Part shown: piece by piece, positions 1 through 10,210 of the stretch
How positions within the stretch are numbered: the stretch's first letter is position 1
How the letters are laid out: each line of letters opens with the position of its first letter
Assembly (NCBI GenBank): GCA_023375785.1
Contig: SZWC01000088.1
Coordinates: 573,908-607,905, forward strand
Direction of reading: 5' to 3'
Length of the DNA: 33,998 nt
Origin: Penium margaritaceum
Taxonomy: Eukaryota; Streptophyta; Zygnematophyceae; Desmidiales; Peniaceae
Program-made: the position numbers and the translations under genes
The notes under the pieces: generated by a model
Told to the model about the DNA's origin: nothing
Database searches by the model: none
Seen by the model: only the letters and a program-made list of their open reading frames with translations

Positions 1-57
1 TGGGCTGATGGGCTGATGGGCTGATGGCTGATGGCTTATGGGCTGATGGCTGACTGC
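1..57. repeat. Octamer repeat TGGGCTGA at window edge
   Basis: Three perfect TGGGCTGA units are followed by degenerate units (tggctga, tggctta, tgggctga). The array probably continues beyond the left edge. The unit resembles TGGGCGAA, the minus-strand unit of the large array at 19857-23456. Confidence 0.75.
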
Positions 58-807
58 TCAAGTCTTTTGCAGCGGCATGGCAGCAGCAGCGCCGGCACAG
101 CCACCACCATGATTGTCGCTTCCACCAGCGCCACGAACACCGCCACCGCCGCAGCAAGCCATGCCAGCAGCAGCACCGGCAGCAGCGGCAGCAGCCGTAG
201 CACCGAAGCTGAGAGCGCACACGTAGCGCCTTGAAGCAGGTACTGAGTGTCTTTTGGGTTAGAGAATAAATTGATTCTTTCGGACGGTGTGCTTCGCTGT
301 CGCCATGTCCTGTGGAGCTCAAGGCGGTGATCCAGACTCGCCGGTTCCCGGTGCGGCATAGTGGACGAACACACGCGGGAAGTCTGACTTTGCATGAAGT
401 GGACGCCGTGCCGAAATACCGCCACTGGTGGCTGTGCCGAAAGCACGTGCGAGGCGTCGCATCGTTCGATTTTGTTGCGATGTTCGGTCGGTTGACACAT
501 CAACAACAGTGCATCTCCAACGTCACAGGATGCGGCATACTAACAGTGGATCTTGCGGTGAAGCAACTCATTGGTGGAGAGGAAGTGGCCTTCCAGAGCC
601 ACTCCATGACAACGATTTTCTGCCGTGGAGGTCCACAAACTACCGTGGAATTCCTGATTTGTTCAAAGGGAAGCTTCGATGTCATCAATTTTTTCTTAAT
701 AGAATTTTTCATTTCTGAATGTTTCAATGGTTTGCTCATTCTTATTGATGATCTCTTGCAAGGGAACCGGGATCGATTCTGGTCTTCCAAACATTCAAGT
801 TCATAGG
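58..807. other. No recognisable gene; low-complexity then unique sequence
   Basis: Positions 60-235 are rich in GCAGCA/CCGCCA-type trinucleotides and give low-complexity open frames on both strands. The rest has short open frames with no family motif I recognise. It ends at the outer edge of a Ty3/gypsy LTR at 808. Confidence 0.5.
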
Positions 808-1350
808 TGTTACGCTAGACGGAATGTGGGTGGTTCACATGCATGAGGTATGGAGAGAGATGATTCAAGGATTTGGGATGAATCGATCATTCATATTAAG
901 CAGTCATTGTACTTTGATCACAAGTGTCGAACAAGTCGAGCACGTACATATTATGACGAGAAACACAATGTGGCATATGTTGGGTCCTCGGCGCTCAAGC
1001 CCAGCAGTGCGTGCGAGGACGCTCCATGAGAGGCTACCTTGAGAAGCTCCACCGAGAGGTCAGGGGCTTAAAAAATGTCAAGACGCAGATCTATACAAGT
1101 CCAGCGCCACCAAGACGTCAATAGAACACTATTAAAACATCAATACGGTTTGCAACGCTTCTGTCGACCATTTGGAGAGTGGTCAAAGTTTTCAGAACCT
1201 TCTACAATGCAACACTGGAGGCCAGGGTAGCTAGTCAAAATGCCATTGGCTTAACTGCATAAAAATCCTAAGACGTCGCGCAACAAACCATAAATGCAAG
1301 GACAAATTCCCACTCGCGAAGTTCACGGACTCGTATACATCAGGGACAAC
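808..1350 (-). repeat. 3' LTR of Ty3/gypsy copy 1 (LTR A)
   Basis: Collinear with the LTRs starting at 10768, 11906 and 16857. Shared landmarks include GGAATGTGGGTGGTT near the left end, the AAGCTCC..GAGG block near 1040, a TATA-like TATACAAG (about 1092) and CATAAATGCAAGGAC near 1290. The left edge reads TGTTACGC. The right edge (gggacaac) is degraded relative to GTAACA in the other copies. Confidence 0.8.
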
Positions 1351-1365
1351 CCTTCTCCCCCTTTT
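1351..1365 (-). other. Polypurine tract of Ty3/gypsy copy 1
   Basis: On the minus strand this reads AAAAGGGGGAGAAGG directly against the 3' LTR. That is the expected position for the plus-strand DNA primer of an LTR retrotransposon. Copy 2 has the equivalent tract at 12447-12459. Confidence 0.75.
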
Positions 1366-1417
1366 GGCCATGACATCTTGGCGCGTAAGCAGACGCAGAC
1401 ATGAGACAGTAGTAGCT

Positions 1418-1513
1418 GCCAATCAGATGATCGACATCTCGGAGGTTGTCGTATGGCTCCTAGTTGTTGTGCGCGACATCGTAGTCGTGCCACTTGACTA
1501 GATATTCCGTCAT
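1418..1513 (-). pseudogene. Chromodomain remnant, Ty3/gypsy copy 1
   Basis: The minus-strand frame reads MTEYLVKWHDYDVAHNN, a stop, then EPYDNLRDVDHLIG. This matches the chromodomain pattern EYLVKW..Y....NTWEP..NL.....LI found at the integrase C-terminus of chromoviruses, where it is thought to direct integration to particular chromatin. The first aromatic-cage tryptophan (LVKW) is present. The conserved tryptophan of the WEP motif is a TAG stop at 1460-1462. The same stop occurs in copy 2. Confidence 0.75.
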
Positions 1514-1552
1514 CTTTCCACGGCATTGATGTCCATGAACATATTCAATCAC

Positions 1553-2010
1553 CTACTCTATATTCCCAACCACTTGAAGAAGAGGTGGAGGTGCAACCTC
1601 TCTGCCGCAAAGGTTATTGTTGGGGTCCCGGTTTAGCTTAAGCTTGTTGAAGTGGAGTATAGGGTGGATGGCCATGCCATAAGACAGGCAAAGGCGGACC
1701 ACAAGAGGGGTTTGCATTCCCTCGATCTCAAATAGTCCTTGCAACCTAGTTAGAGCTTTGCAAAGTCTTGTCCTCGGAGTTTGATATTTGCCGAGCTGAG
1801 CTGGACGCGATCACAAGCGCTAAACACGTCATTGGCATGATGTCCATCGTCCACTAACTTCATAGCAAACGTTTGTCATGCTTCCTCCCAAACGTTGAAG
1901 GAATCCATATGGTGGATGTCAACCGAAGGAATATTGCTCTGACTTTGTAGCCCTACCGGTGTGGCAAGAAGTTTGTCATTGACCAGCTCGAATGACATTT
2001 TCCCCTTGCA
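1553..2010 (-). pseudogene. Integrase C-terminal region, Ty3/gypsy copy 1
   Basis: Minus-strand reading gives SFELVNDKLLATPV (the conserved PFELVYG..P.TP block), a spacer with FNVWEEA, then LQGLFEIEG and MAIHPILHFNKLKL. The last two match the GPF.V and HPVFHVSQLK blocks of Ty3/gypsy integrase C-termini. A frame change and stops break it. The block is truncated upstream at about 2010 by foreign DNA, so it is separated from the integrase zinc finger at about 6430-6690 by more than 4 kb. Confidence 0.75.
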
Positions 2011-2177
2011 ATGGTAGTGCCACACTTGCATGCAATTTTTGTGCCACTTTTTCCATTGTGAATGAGGTATGGTTAATCATCCCCAAAAAATGTGCTCGTG
2101 GATGAGTGTTTTTTTGGGGGGCCAAAGTTTGGCTTCGTGAGCAAAGTGAAACTTCACCGCTCATTAAAAGCTCGTTG

Positions 2178-2660
2178 GAGGGATTTCACCGGTAGAACCA
2201 GCGAAACCTTTCTGTGAAGTCGCGATGACTGGCGAGCAGTCCCGTTGTGAAAAAATGAAAGGGAACCTCCCGAGCCCCGCGACCAAGGGCTCTAGCAGGT
2301 GCCCGGGCAAGGAAAAAAATAAAGTTGAAATCCCACATTTTAACTAGGCGGTTTGTCGAGGGTTTGGGATGGTTTTCAGGATGTAGTGCACGTTGTGATA
2401 GAAGAAGGGGAATCTGATGGGCCTCGTTATTGCGGGACTGGACAGGTGCCCCGGCAAGTAAAGGAATAAAACCTAAACCCCTAGTGTAACCAGGGTGTTT
2501 GTCGACGATTTGTAGGGTGAGTAAGATCCGGCGCACGTTGTGATAGTACAAAGGGTCCTGCCGGCCCACGCTACCACGGGGGCCGGTATGTACTTGGGCA
2601 AGTAAACAATGAAACCCAAACCCCAAGTTAAACTAGGGGTTTGGCTCGGAGTTTCTAAAT
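2178..2660. repeat. Three diverged ~145-bp tandem units
   Basis: The motif GGTGCCCGGGCAAG / GGTGCCCCGGCAAG / TACTTGGGCAAG recurs near 2297, 2444 and 2588. Each is followed by an AATAAA- or AATGAA-containing stretch, AACTAGG-type sequence and a GTTTGTCGA-type segment. GCACGTTGTGATAG occurs near 2389 and 2534. The spacing of 144-147 bp indicates an old tandem array within the DNA that splits copy 1. Confidence 0.65.
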
Positions 2661-2681
2661 ATACCCTTGTGATCGTGCACA

Positions 2682-2711
2682 TTTTGGAGTTTGCACTTGC
2701 AAACTCCAAAA
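2682..2711. repeat. Perfect 13-bp inverted repeat, 4-nt loop
   Basis: TTTTGGAGTTTGC (2682-2694) is the exact reverse complement of GCAAACTCCAAAA (2699-2711), separated by ACTT. It lies just after the ~145-bp repeats. Confidence 0.85.
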
Positions 2712-3377
2712 CTCGCAACGGGGTGATTTCTGACTTCGACAAGGCCAGTGTCAAACATCGCCTTCTTCGCCCTCAAAGTCGGCAAAGTCTGACTTCAAGA
2801 GCGAAGTCGTTCGGTGGCTTCCGATCATGCCATCCGGGCTTGTACACTCGACATCGAGTGCATTTTCGATACTCGATCAACCATTATAGTTATGAGTTGG
2901 AAATTTGGCTGCTCAATCGATGTTATGCGCATCAGATAAAGTGTGCATACATTGCTGGAGCGTTTGATTAGTCCATTAGGTCGCCCAAATGCAATAGGGT
3001 GGATCGCCATAAATAGTTCAACTTGAGTGCCGTAACACATCATCAATTTCTACCAAACGTGGCTAGTGAAGAGGTCGTCTCGATCACTATTTTTCTTGTT
3101 TTGATCACTAGTGATGGGATGTGGCACATTGTGCAACCATGCAAACCGATTTAAGAATAGCTGTACTATTCCTTCTATGGTGACAGTGACATTGTCTGGA
3201 TATTTTTAAAATCTGTCGAGGTAGAGTTAATCGAAGGACTTTCATACACTCAATGAAGTGTGTATGAAGGGAAATGGTCTATAAGGAAGGTTCTAGGAAG
3301 TTGAACACCAGTTAATAATGTTCCGGCGCATGGGCTAGAGGTGGCTGGGTGGACTACATATTGAGTAAGGGTAGGGG
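2712..3377. other. No gene recognised; inserted sequence
   Basis: No open frame here shows family motifs. It contains a palindrome CACTCGA-CA-TCGAGTG at 2845-2860 and, near 3240-3270, opposed TTCATACACT / AGTGTGTATGAA sequences just before the satellite array. These could mark the edge of a repeat element. Confidence 0.4.
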
Positions 3378-4110
3378 GCTTAGGGACAAAGTGTATGTGG
3401 GGAGTGCATAAGGAAGTGTAGGAATTTGTGCGTATAGTGCGGGTGGAATGGTGCACATGTGTACGACATACTTTGGGTTGGCTAGTATTATGTGGGGGTG
3501 GGGCGGGGGGCTTAGGGACAAAGTGTATGTGGGGAGTGTGTGGGCAAGTGTAGGAATTAATGAGTGTAGTGCGGGTGGAATCGTGCACAAGTGTACGACA
3601 TTCTTTGGGTTAGGCTAGTACTACCTGGGGGTGGGGGGGGCTTAGGGACAAAGTGCATTTGGGGAGTGAATGAGGAAGTGTAGGAATTTGTGCGTGTAGT
3701 GCGGGTGGAATGGTGCACAAGTGTACGACATTCTTCGGGTTTGGCTAGGATTGCCTGGGGGTGGGGGGGCTTACGGACTAAGTGCATGTGGGGAGTGCAT
3801 GGGGATGTAGGAATGTGTGAGTGTAGTGCGGTAGAATGGTGTACTAGTGTACGGCATACCTTGGGTTTGGCTGGTATTATGTGGGGGGGGGGGAGGGGTA
3901 GGGACAAAGTGTATGTGGGGAGTGCATGGAGAAGTGAAAGAATTTATGAGTGTAATGCCGGTGGAATGGTGCACAAGTGTACGACATACTTTGGGTTTGG
4001 CTAGTATCATGTGGGGGTGGGGGGGGGGGGGGGGGGGGGCCCAAGGACAAAGTATATGTGGGGAGTGCATGGGGAAGTATAGGAATTTATGATTCTAGCA
4101 CGGATGGAAT
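3378..4110. repeat. ~130-bp head-to-tail satellite, six units
   Basis: The block (CT)TAGGGACAAAGTGTATG followed by TGGGGAGTG recurs near 3378, 3510, 3641, 3770, 3898 and 4040, a period of about 128-142 bp. Each unit also carries GTGGAATGGTGCAC, (T/A)GTGTACG and a G-rich stretch. Length variation lies mostly in the G-run. The matching open frames on both strands are repeat translations, not genes. Confidence 0.9.
4019..4039 (+). repeat. Homopolymer run of about 21 G
   Basis: An uninterrupted G-run ends the G-rich stretch in the last ~130-bp satellite unit. The exact length is sensitive to sequencing error. Confidence 0.85.
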
Positions 4111-5822
4111 GATGCACTAGTGTACGACAACTAGAGCCGTGGATATTGCTGATGCACTCCCCTCATACACTCTTCACCAAACCCCCCGCCCCTCAGGGGG
4201 AGGAGGGGAGGGAGAAGGGGGGAAATTATAGGTGGGGAGGGCATGTCAAGGTGCGTGGCTAGATGAGTAAGGTGTAGTCAATACCGTGCACTAGTGTACA
4301 TGATGTTTAGTTATGTAGATGGTGGTGGACTCATTCACCATCCATACACTAGAGTACATTTTTAGACTCATTCCATACATGCACTCCCCTCGTACACTTA
4401 TCACCCACCCCCCATCCCCTGGAAGGGGGGGGGAGGGTGGGCAGTGTATGTGGGGAGTGCAAGTGGAGATGCATGACTGGATGAGTGCGATGTACTCAAT
4501 ATTATGCACTAGTGTACACGATGTTGAGTGATTCAACTGGTGGTAGGCTCATTCACCATCCATACACTAGTGAACATTTTTATTCCCATACCATACATAG
4601 TTTTGTACACTCTCACATGCTCTCTCCTCATACACTTGTCACCCAACCCCCCCTCCCCCTCCCCGGGGGAGGGGGGGGGGGAAGGAACCGAGGGAGGAAG
4701 GTGGGAAATGGATGTGGGGAGTGTATATGGAGGTACGTGAATGGATGAGGGGGATGTAGTCAACACCATGCACTAGTGTACATTATGTTCAGTGATGTAG
4801 ATGGTGGTGGGTTCATTTACCATCCATACACTAGTGTACATTTTTAGTCTCATACCATACATAGTTTTGTACACTCTCACATGCTCTCTCCTCATACACT
4901 TGTCACCCAACCCCCCCTCCCCCTCCCCGGGGGAGGGGGGGGGGGAAGGAACCGAGGGAGGAAGGTGGGAAATGGATGTGGGGAGTGTATATGGAGGTAC
5001 GTGAATGGATGAGGGGGATGTAGTCAACACCATGCACTAGTGTACATTATGTTCAGTGATGTAGATGGTGGTGGGTTCATTTACCATCCATACACTAGTG
5101 TACATTTTTAGTCTCATACCATACATAGTTTTGTACACTCTCACATGCTCTCTCCTCATACACTTGTCACCCAACCCCCCCTCCCCCTCCCCGGGGGAGG
5201 GGGGGGGGGAAGGAACCGAGGGAGGAAGGTGGGAAATGGATGTGGGGAGTGTATATGGAGGTACGTGAATGGATGAGGGGGATGTAGTCAACACCATGCA
5301 CTAGTGTACATTATGTTCAGTGATGTAGATGGTGGTGGGTTCATTTACCATCCATACACTAGTGTACATTTTTAGTCTCATACCATACATAGTTTTGTAC
5401 ACTCTCACATGCTCTCTCCTCATACACTTGTCACCCAACCCCCCCTCCCCCTCCCCGGGGGAGGGGGGGGGGGAAGGAACCGAGGGAGGAAGGTGGGAAA
5501 TGGATGTGGGGAGTGTATATGGAGGTACGTGAATGGATGAGGGGGATGTAGTCAACACCATGCACTAGTGTACATTATGTTCAGTGATGTAGATGGTGGT
5601 GGGTTCATTTACCATCCATACACTAGTGTACATTTTTAGTCTCATACCATACATAGTTTTGTACACTCTCACATGCTCTCTCCTCATACACTTTTCACCC
5701 AACCCCCCCTCCCCCTCCCCGGGGGAGGGGGGGGGGGTAGGAACCGAGGGAGGAAGGTGGGAAATGGATGTGGGGAGTGTATATGGAGGTACGTGAATGG
5801 ATGAGTGGGATGTAGTCAACAC
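4111..5822. repeat. 264-bp palindromic-dimer satellite, seven units
   Basis: Units begin at ATGCACTAGTGTAC-type sequence at 4111, 4285, 4503, 4767, 5031, 5295 and 5559. The first two are 174 and 218 bp and the last five are exactly 264 bp. The units at 4767, 5031 and 5295 look identical and the last has a few substitutions. Each unit has a C-rich then G-rich centre (CCCCTCCCCGGGGGAGGGG) flanked by two oppositely oriented versions of the ~130-bp monomer: TGACAAGTGTATGAGGAGAG on the minus strand left of centre, and GTGGGGAGTGTATATGG on the plus strand right of centre. Open frames on both strands repeat every 264 bp and are by-products. Confidence 0.9.
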
Positions 5823-6290
5823 CATGCATTAGTGTACATTATGTCCAGTCATGTAGTTGGTGGTGGGTAGGCGATAAAAGGGGGTGGGTGTGTGGTGGAA
5901 AGTGTATGAAGAGAGTGTTTATGCAGAGGAGTAGGGCCTGATGAGAGAATTGTATAGAGAAATGGGTACTAGTTTACTTTGTTTTGAGTGACTACGAGGG
6001 GGTGAAAGAACATAGAAAGTTATAATGTGTGGGAGAGAGTGACGGTACACCATTTGGTAAGTGTACATTTTTCTCTTCTATGGAAAAAGCATTCAAACAT
6101 GAAGACGGAAGTAGATGGTTGATTGATTAGGAAAAGCGTATCAAAGATGTGAGTTGTTGTATCTAGGAAGTATCTAGGAAGGTACTAGTGTGAAATGGTT
6201 TTGTTGTGGAAAGTTACTTGGAAGTTTCACCTGTATGGTATTATGCAGTACGCACTGTTTTAAGGGTGCATGGATTCGGGGTGATTGGTC
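5823..6290. other. No gene recognised; decayed satellite edge
   Basis: It starts with a partial unit (CATGCATTAGTGTACATTATG), then drifts into sequence with scattered tagtgta-like and AAGTGTATGAAG motifs. It ends where copy 1 integrase resumes. Confidence 0.4.
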
Positions 6291-6689
6291 CTAAATGAAT
6301 CTGTCCACCACCACGAAACTGGCACTGTAGCCCTTGAGAGTGGTCGGTAATCCTATCACATAGTCCATGCTGATGTCCACCCACAGTTTCGTTGGAAGAG
6401 GGAGTGGTTGGAGTAGATCGGGTGACCTAAAATGACTCGATTCTTGATCGTTACTAGTATGACACGATTTGCAAGAGTGTGGCACGTTGTTTTGAATTTT
6501 TTCCAACAAGTAGTCCTTTACCAACTTCTTAAGCTTGTTGTCCTTGCTAAAGTGTCGATCTAGACCGGGGTCATGGCATTCCTCCAATATCATTTGTTGT
6601 ACGTCCTTGTCACTTGAACGCCAACCAAAAAATAAACATTCATTGCCACTACGGTTCATTGAACCATAAGCTAATTTTGTCTTACACAC
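6291..6689 (-). pseudogene. Integrase N-terminal zinc finger and start of core, Ty3/gypsy copy 1
   Basis: The 132-codon minus-strand frame contains QQMILEECHDPGLDRHFS, then KLKKLVKDYL, then VPHSCKSCHTSN, giving an H-H-C-C zinc-finger arrangement. LLQPLPLPTKLWVDISMDYV and IGLPTTLKGYSASFVVVDRF follow. Ty3/gypsy integrases have LLQPLPIP..PW..ISMDFI.GLP and VVVDRLTK in the same order. The aspartate in SMDYV corresponds to the first catalytic residue. The frame stops right after VVVDRF, where foreign DNA begins, so the remaining core with the second Asp and the Glu is not seen. Confidence 0.85.
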
Positions 6690-6699
6690 TGTACTCGTA

Positions 6700-7308
6700 T
6701 CCTTTTACAAACAGCCTCGTGAGGTACTCGTCTCGTTCGATGAGTAGTGTGTTGATCTCTGTCATCATATGTGGTCATCAACATTCACAGGATTTTTTTT
6801 CTACGTCGGTGCTCGCTGTCTAATGACATCAGACTCGAGGAACTCCATCCATCAACTTTCTTTGTAGCTCGTGTTTGGTTGTGTCTCCAGGTATTTCAGT
6901 GCTTGATGGTCGGTGCCGACCATGCATCACTGGCATTCGAAATTACACCTCCATTAATTAACAAATACACGACTTTGAGAGCTTATTTTCATGCGCCAAG
7001 GAGTTGAATTCCACCTTGAACAATTGTCATGACATGTATGCAACCAGTCATTCTTCACCACCATTGTCTTGGAGAAAAACAGCTCCAACTTCTTGAGCGA
7101 ACGTATCAATGGTCATGGTGTAGTCCATTGTTGGATCTACCGATCGTAAGACTACCGCCGAGGTCAAAGTTTTTCTCAAATAATTCAAGGCTTCTTGTTT
7201 GCAATCCCCACAACCCCACTCGATGGTTTCACAATTCAGATTGAAGGGAGACACTGACACTCCAACATAGTCCTTTACAAATAGACGGTAGTAGTTATAG
7301 AAGTCCAT
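6700..7308 (-). pseudogene. RNase H region, Ty3/gypsy copy 1
   Basis: The upstream part (7308-7048) is an open frame with MDFYNYYRLFVKDY, then SAVVLRSVDPTMDYTMTIDT and EVGAVFLQD, matching the RT thumb/RNase H junction (F.NYYR.FVKDY..PVL..PD....TDAS..GAVL.Q). Further downstream another frame gives VGTDHQALKYLETQPNT, matching the TDH.AL.YL block. In the TDAS position the remnant reads TIDT. Stops and frame changes separate the blocks. Confidence 0.8.
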
Positions 7309-7309
7309 G

Positions 7310-8100
7310 AATACTTTGACATCCCAAACATTGGTAGGCCTCGACTAATCAGCAACCACCTCCACCGTTTTTAGGTCCATGGTGATTCGTTTGCCACAGA
7401 TGACGTGGCCCAAAAAAACTGGAAGGAGCGGTGATTCAAGTAAAGTTTACATGGTTTTTTATAGTTAAAAAAAATATCTTTGTATAATCTCGCGACATCT
7501 TTAGAGATGCATTTTGCTCCTTTGGGATGCGGTTGTCTACCACGATGTTGTCCAGATATGTGACGTCGAAGCCATCAAGGTGCGGGCAAACATGTTCTTC
7601 ATTGTCTTGATACATGTTGTAAGGATGTTTTTTAGTCCAAATAGCATGAGTGTGGACTCGAAGTGCCTATATCTGGTGTAAAGCGTTATCTCCTCAATGT
7701 CCTTATCGGATATGCAGATCTGATGATAGTCGCTGCGTACGTCGATTTTGCTAAAGTAAATAGGTCCTGTGGAGTTGGTCAAAACTTTCTTCACCTTGCA
7801 CAAGAAAGACATCAGTTCTTGATGGTCATGTCTATCTTACAAAAGGTACAAGTGACACGTACTATCACGTGGAGGGTCTCATGAACCCCTCACTAAGAAT
7901 ATCGTCCAGCAGCTTCTAGAGTTTGGCCAGCTTGTGGTCGCTCATCCAATAGGTTCCCTTGACCTACAATCAGCTATCTTACTTACATTATATTTGGTGT
8001 TTGAATTTTTACAACACAAATAACTCTTGGGGTAGTTCATTAGGGGAAACCCCCTCAAATTCTTGGATAAGTGGTGCAAACTCCTCTAGATTGTCTATAA
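7310..8100 (-). pseudogene. Reverse transcriptase, Ty3/gypsy copy 1
   Basis: Blocks from the 5' side are YWMSDHKLAKL, stop, KLLDDILSEGFMRPST (near 7960-7880), then YFSKIDVRSDYHQICISDKD and LTTCIKTMKNMFA. YLDNIVVDNRIP follows (7558-7523), then FLGHVICGKRITMDL and SRPTNV. These match, in order, YRMSP.EL.EL...L..GFI.PS, YFSKIDLRSGYHQIRI, ATFM..MN..F, FIDDIL.YS, FLGHVIS..GI..DP and DWP.P.NV. The active-site pair is Asp-Asn instead of Asp-Asp (AAC at 7547-7549). The Trp of DWP is a TAG. The copy cannot encode active RT. Confidence 0.85.
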
Positions 8101-8869
8101 TCTTCCCAGGTGTTGAGACTCATGTTGTCCCCTAAATTGTTGTTGTTTCTTTTGCTTCTCCTGTCTCCACCTAGACTAGCACCCCTTTAGCTTCGCGTCA
8201 CAGATATCTCTAGGCCACATCTATGGATATTGGTTGGCATTTACTGGATGGCACAACCTCCCGTGGTCTTTCCACATCTCTTGCTTCATATAACCACCAT
8301 TGCGTCATAGGTTGCTCGATCACAGGCAGATGTCTTTTTCTACCATTAATGGTTGCGTTGACTGATCTGTTGATCTACTCCACCTGTGGATTATGCCGGT
8401 AAATGTTTTTTTTCCAAAGGATGTTTTGGTGTTAGCTCATAAGGCAAGTTTTCTAGACCGTTAACTCGTGCATATCTACAAGTTGTCAAAAAATCCCTCA
8501 AAGTATACATATCTACAATCACGCGTCAATGGTTTTTCCTTCAAACACCGCCAATTCGGTCTACAAACCCAACTTTCGAACCATGTCATTTCTTGCAAAT
8601 CTATTAGAATCTCCTCCATGCAGTAGTGTCGGTGCCGTTCTGCAACTTTTACAACCCCTCTTTTATGCTTATAGCAGTCTCATCGGTTGGTCATCCTCGT
8701 ATCCTTGTCGGAATTGACAATCTCAGGAACCCTTGCCTGCGTTGATGTGAGTCGCTCAAATGGAAGATTGGTCGGTGCAGATGTTTTCAACCAAAGAGGA
8801 ACTTTCTTTTCTACTCCTATGCGTTACCGATTACTTACTTTTTCTCTAAGGCTTCCCTCCCTTTTTGGC
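8101..8869 (-). other. Ty3/gypsy copy 1 region expected to hold protease; none recognised
   Basis: By position this lies between Gag and RT. I found no readable D-S/T-G-A protease motif in any minus-strand frame. The region is AT-rich and full of stops. Confidence 0.4.
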
Positions 8870-10210
8870 TTGCTGTAACAGTTTTTGATAGTCACGCAAA
8901 ATGTATCCTGACTTCGGGCAAGTCCAATAGAGCTATTGATTGCATTAATCGACATAGTCAATCCCCAACATGGACGAGCTTCTCACCAATTATGACTTTC
9001 CTTTGCCAGGATAAGAATTGTGGTTTTGGGTCTACCAGTCATTGGATTCCTACATTCAAGTAGTGTGGTGAGCGCTATTGATGAAATCGGTTGTTGCGAT
9101 CATTTGCAAAAGGCCGTCTTGGGTGCCAAAATCGAATATTCCTTGTTGAATATCTTGCTTGAGGTCATTCCTGTAGTAGAAACAAAGTTCATCAGGGACG
9201 AGGTCGTTGCCAATCATGATTTTGGAGAATCACTACGTGTTCTCCACATGCTAGATTACTAATGTAGGCCTTAAAGCCTCCACTATGTGTCAAAATTCTG
9301 GATCATTTTTCTAAAGCGACTTAGTGTAGTGTCAGTGTAGTCTCTTGCTTCTCATGTTGATTCTCGTGACCTGCCTCACATGCTCAAATCCCCCCATGAG
9401 CACTATTCCCAACCCAGCTCACCATTTTTCCCTTCATTGTGCTATCCCGCCTGTTTGCCCCTTCTTGGGCTCCCTGCCCATTCACTCCCAAACCTACTCC
9501 ATGCAGTATCCCATCTAGGGAATGCCCCACCTTCTCCCTCATCTATAAGAGGCTACACCACCATTTTACCCCAAATTATCCTTCCCCGAAATCTGTGTAA
9601 CCTCACCTTCCAATCACTTCACCTCCTTACCACCTCACCTTCCCACCACTTCGCCTTCCCATCACCCTACCACCCCGCCTCAAGTTCCCACCACCTCACC
9701 TTCCCATATCACCACCACACCTCACCTATCCACAACATCACCTCTCCACCACCTCCCCTTCACAGCACCTCACCTTACCCCACTTGTTGTTTAGCTTCCT
9801 GTTTTGCTGCTAAGGCCACAAACTTTCCTATGTCTCCCTCGTTGATTCAATCAAAAACATTCCTTCTGTTCTCATTCTAGACATATACATGCACGAACTC
9901 GTTCCAGGTCTCCTGAGGTGAGGGAGTTGTGCCATGTCTGATTTATCTTCTTGAGAGGTAGAATAACTGCTGTCAGCGATGTGAGAGTGGTCGTGTGAGC
10001 CGTTGATCATGATCCACCAGTTCCGTGTTGCATTCTGATGGTCTTTAGATCGGACCACCAACTCAAAGTCGTACCACACAAAAGTGAGGGTGTGAGATCA
10101 ATCTTCTTCTTGTTAGTGTTGATCCCAACAATGGTGAAGTAAACCTCTAGACTCGTAAGCCACATCGTGACTGTCGGTCCCTTGGAGTTTACAGAGTCAA
10201 ATGGCTCAAA
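8870..10210 (-). pseudogene. Gag remnant, Ty3/gypsy copy 1
   Basis: Near 10200-10030 the minus strand reads TVTMWLTSLEVYFTIVGI, then KKKIDLTPSLLCGTTLSWW. This matches the Ty3-type Gag core (V..WL..ME.YF...G....K......LL.G.A..WW). Near 8925-8890 a degenerate zinc knuckle reads GYILRDYQK where C...GH..RDC is expected; the equivalent in copy 2 is LGHILRDYSK. Low-complexity C-rich DNA interrupts the gene at about 9380-9880. Stops and frame changes are frequent. Confidence 0.7.
9380..9880 (+). repeat. C-rich imperfect minisatellite inside Gag
   Basis: From about 9600 to 9780 it consists of imperfect CACCTCACCTTCCCAC-like repeats, preceded by CCT-rich sequence. Copy 2 has no equivalent at the homologous position, so this arrived or expanded after the copies separated. 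The 166-codon open frame here is a proline/serine-rich repeat translation. Confidence 0.65.

Noticed and set aside
36..790. Possible Gag or membrane protein on the minus strand near the left edge
   Set aside because: The hydrophobic run comes from GCAGCA-type trinucleotide DNA, and the rest has no retroelement or membrane-protein motif that I recognise.
3378..5822. CRISPR array
   Set aside because: Units are contiguous ~130 and 264 bp satellites with no short repeat/spacer pattern, in a eukaryotic context with no cas genes.
4533..5825. Identical 67- and 86-codon frames repeated every 264 bp on both strands
   Set aside because: Translations of the palindromic satellite unit with no domain features. 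The period is exactly that of the DNA repeat.
9380..9877. 166-codon Pro/Ser/His-rich frame
   Set aside because: Translation of the C-rich imperfect minisatellite inserted in the Gag remnant.
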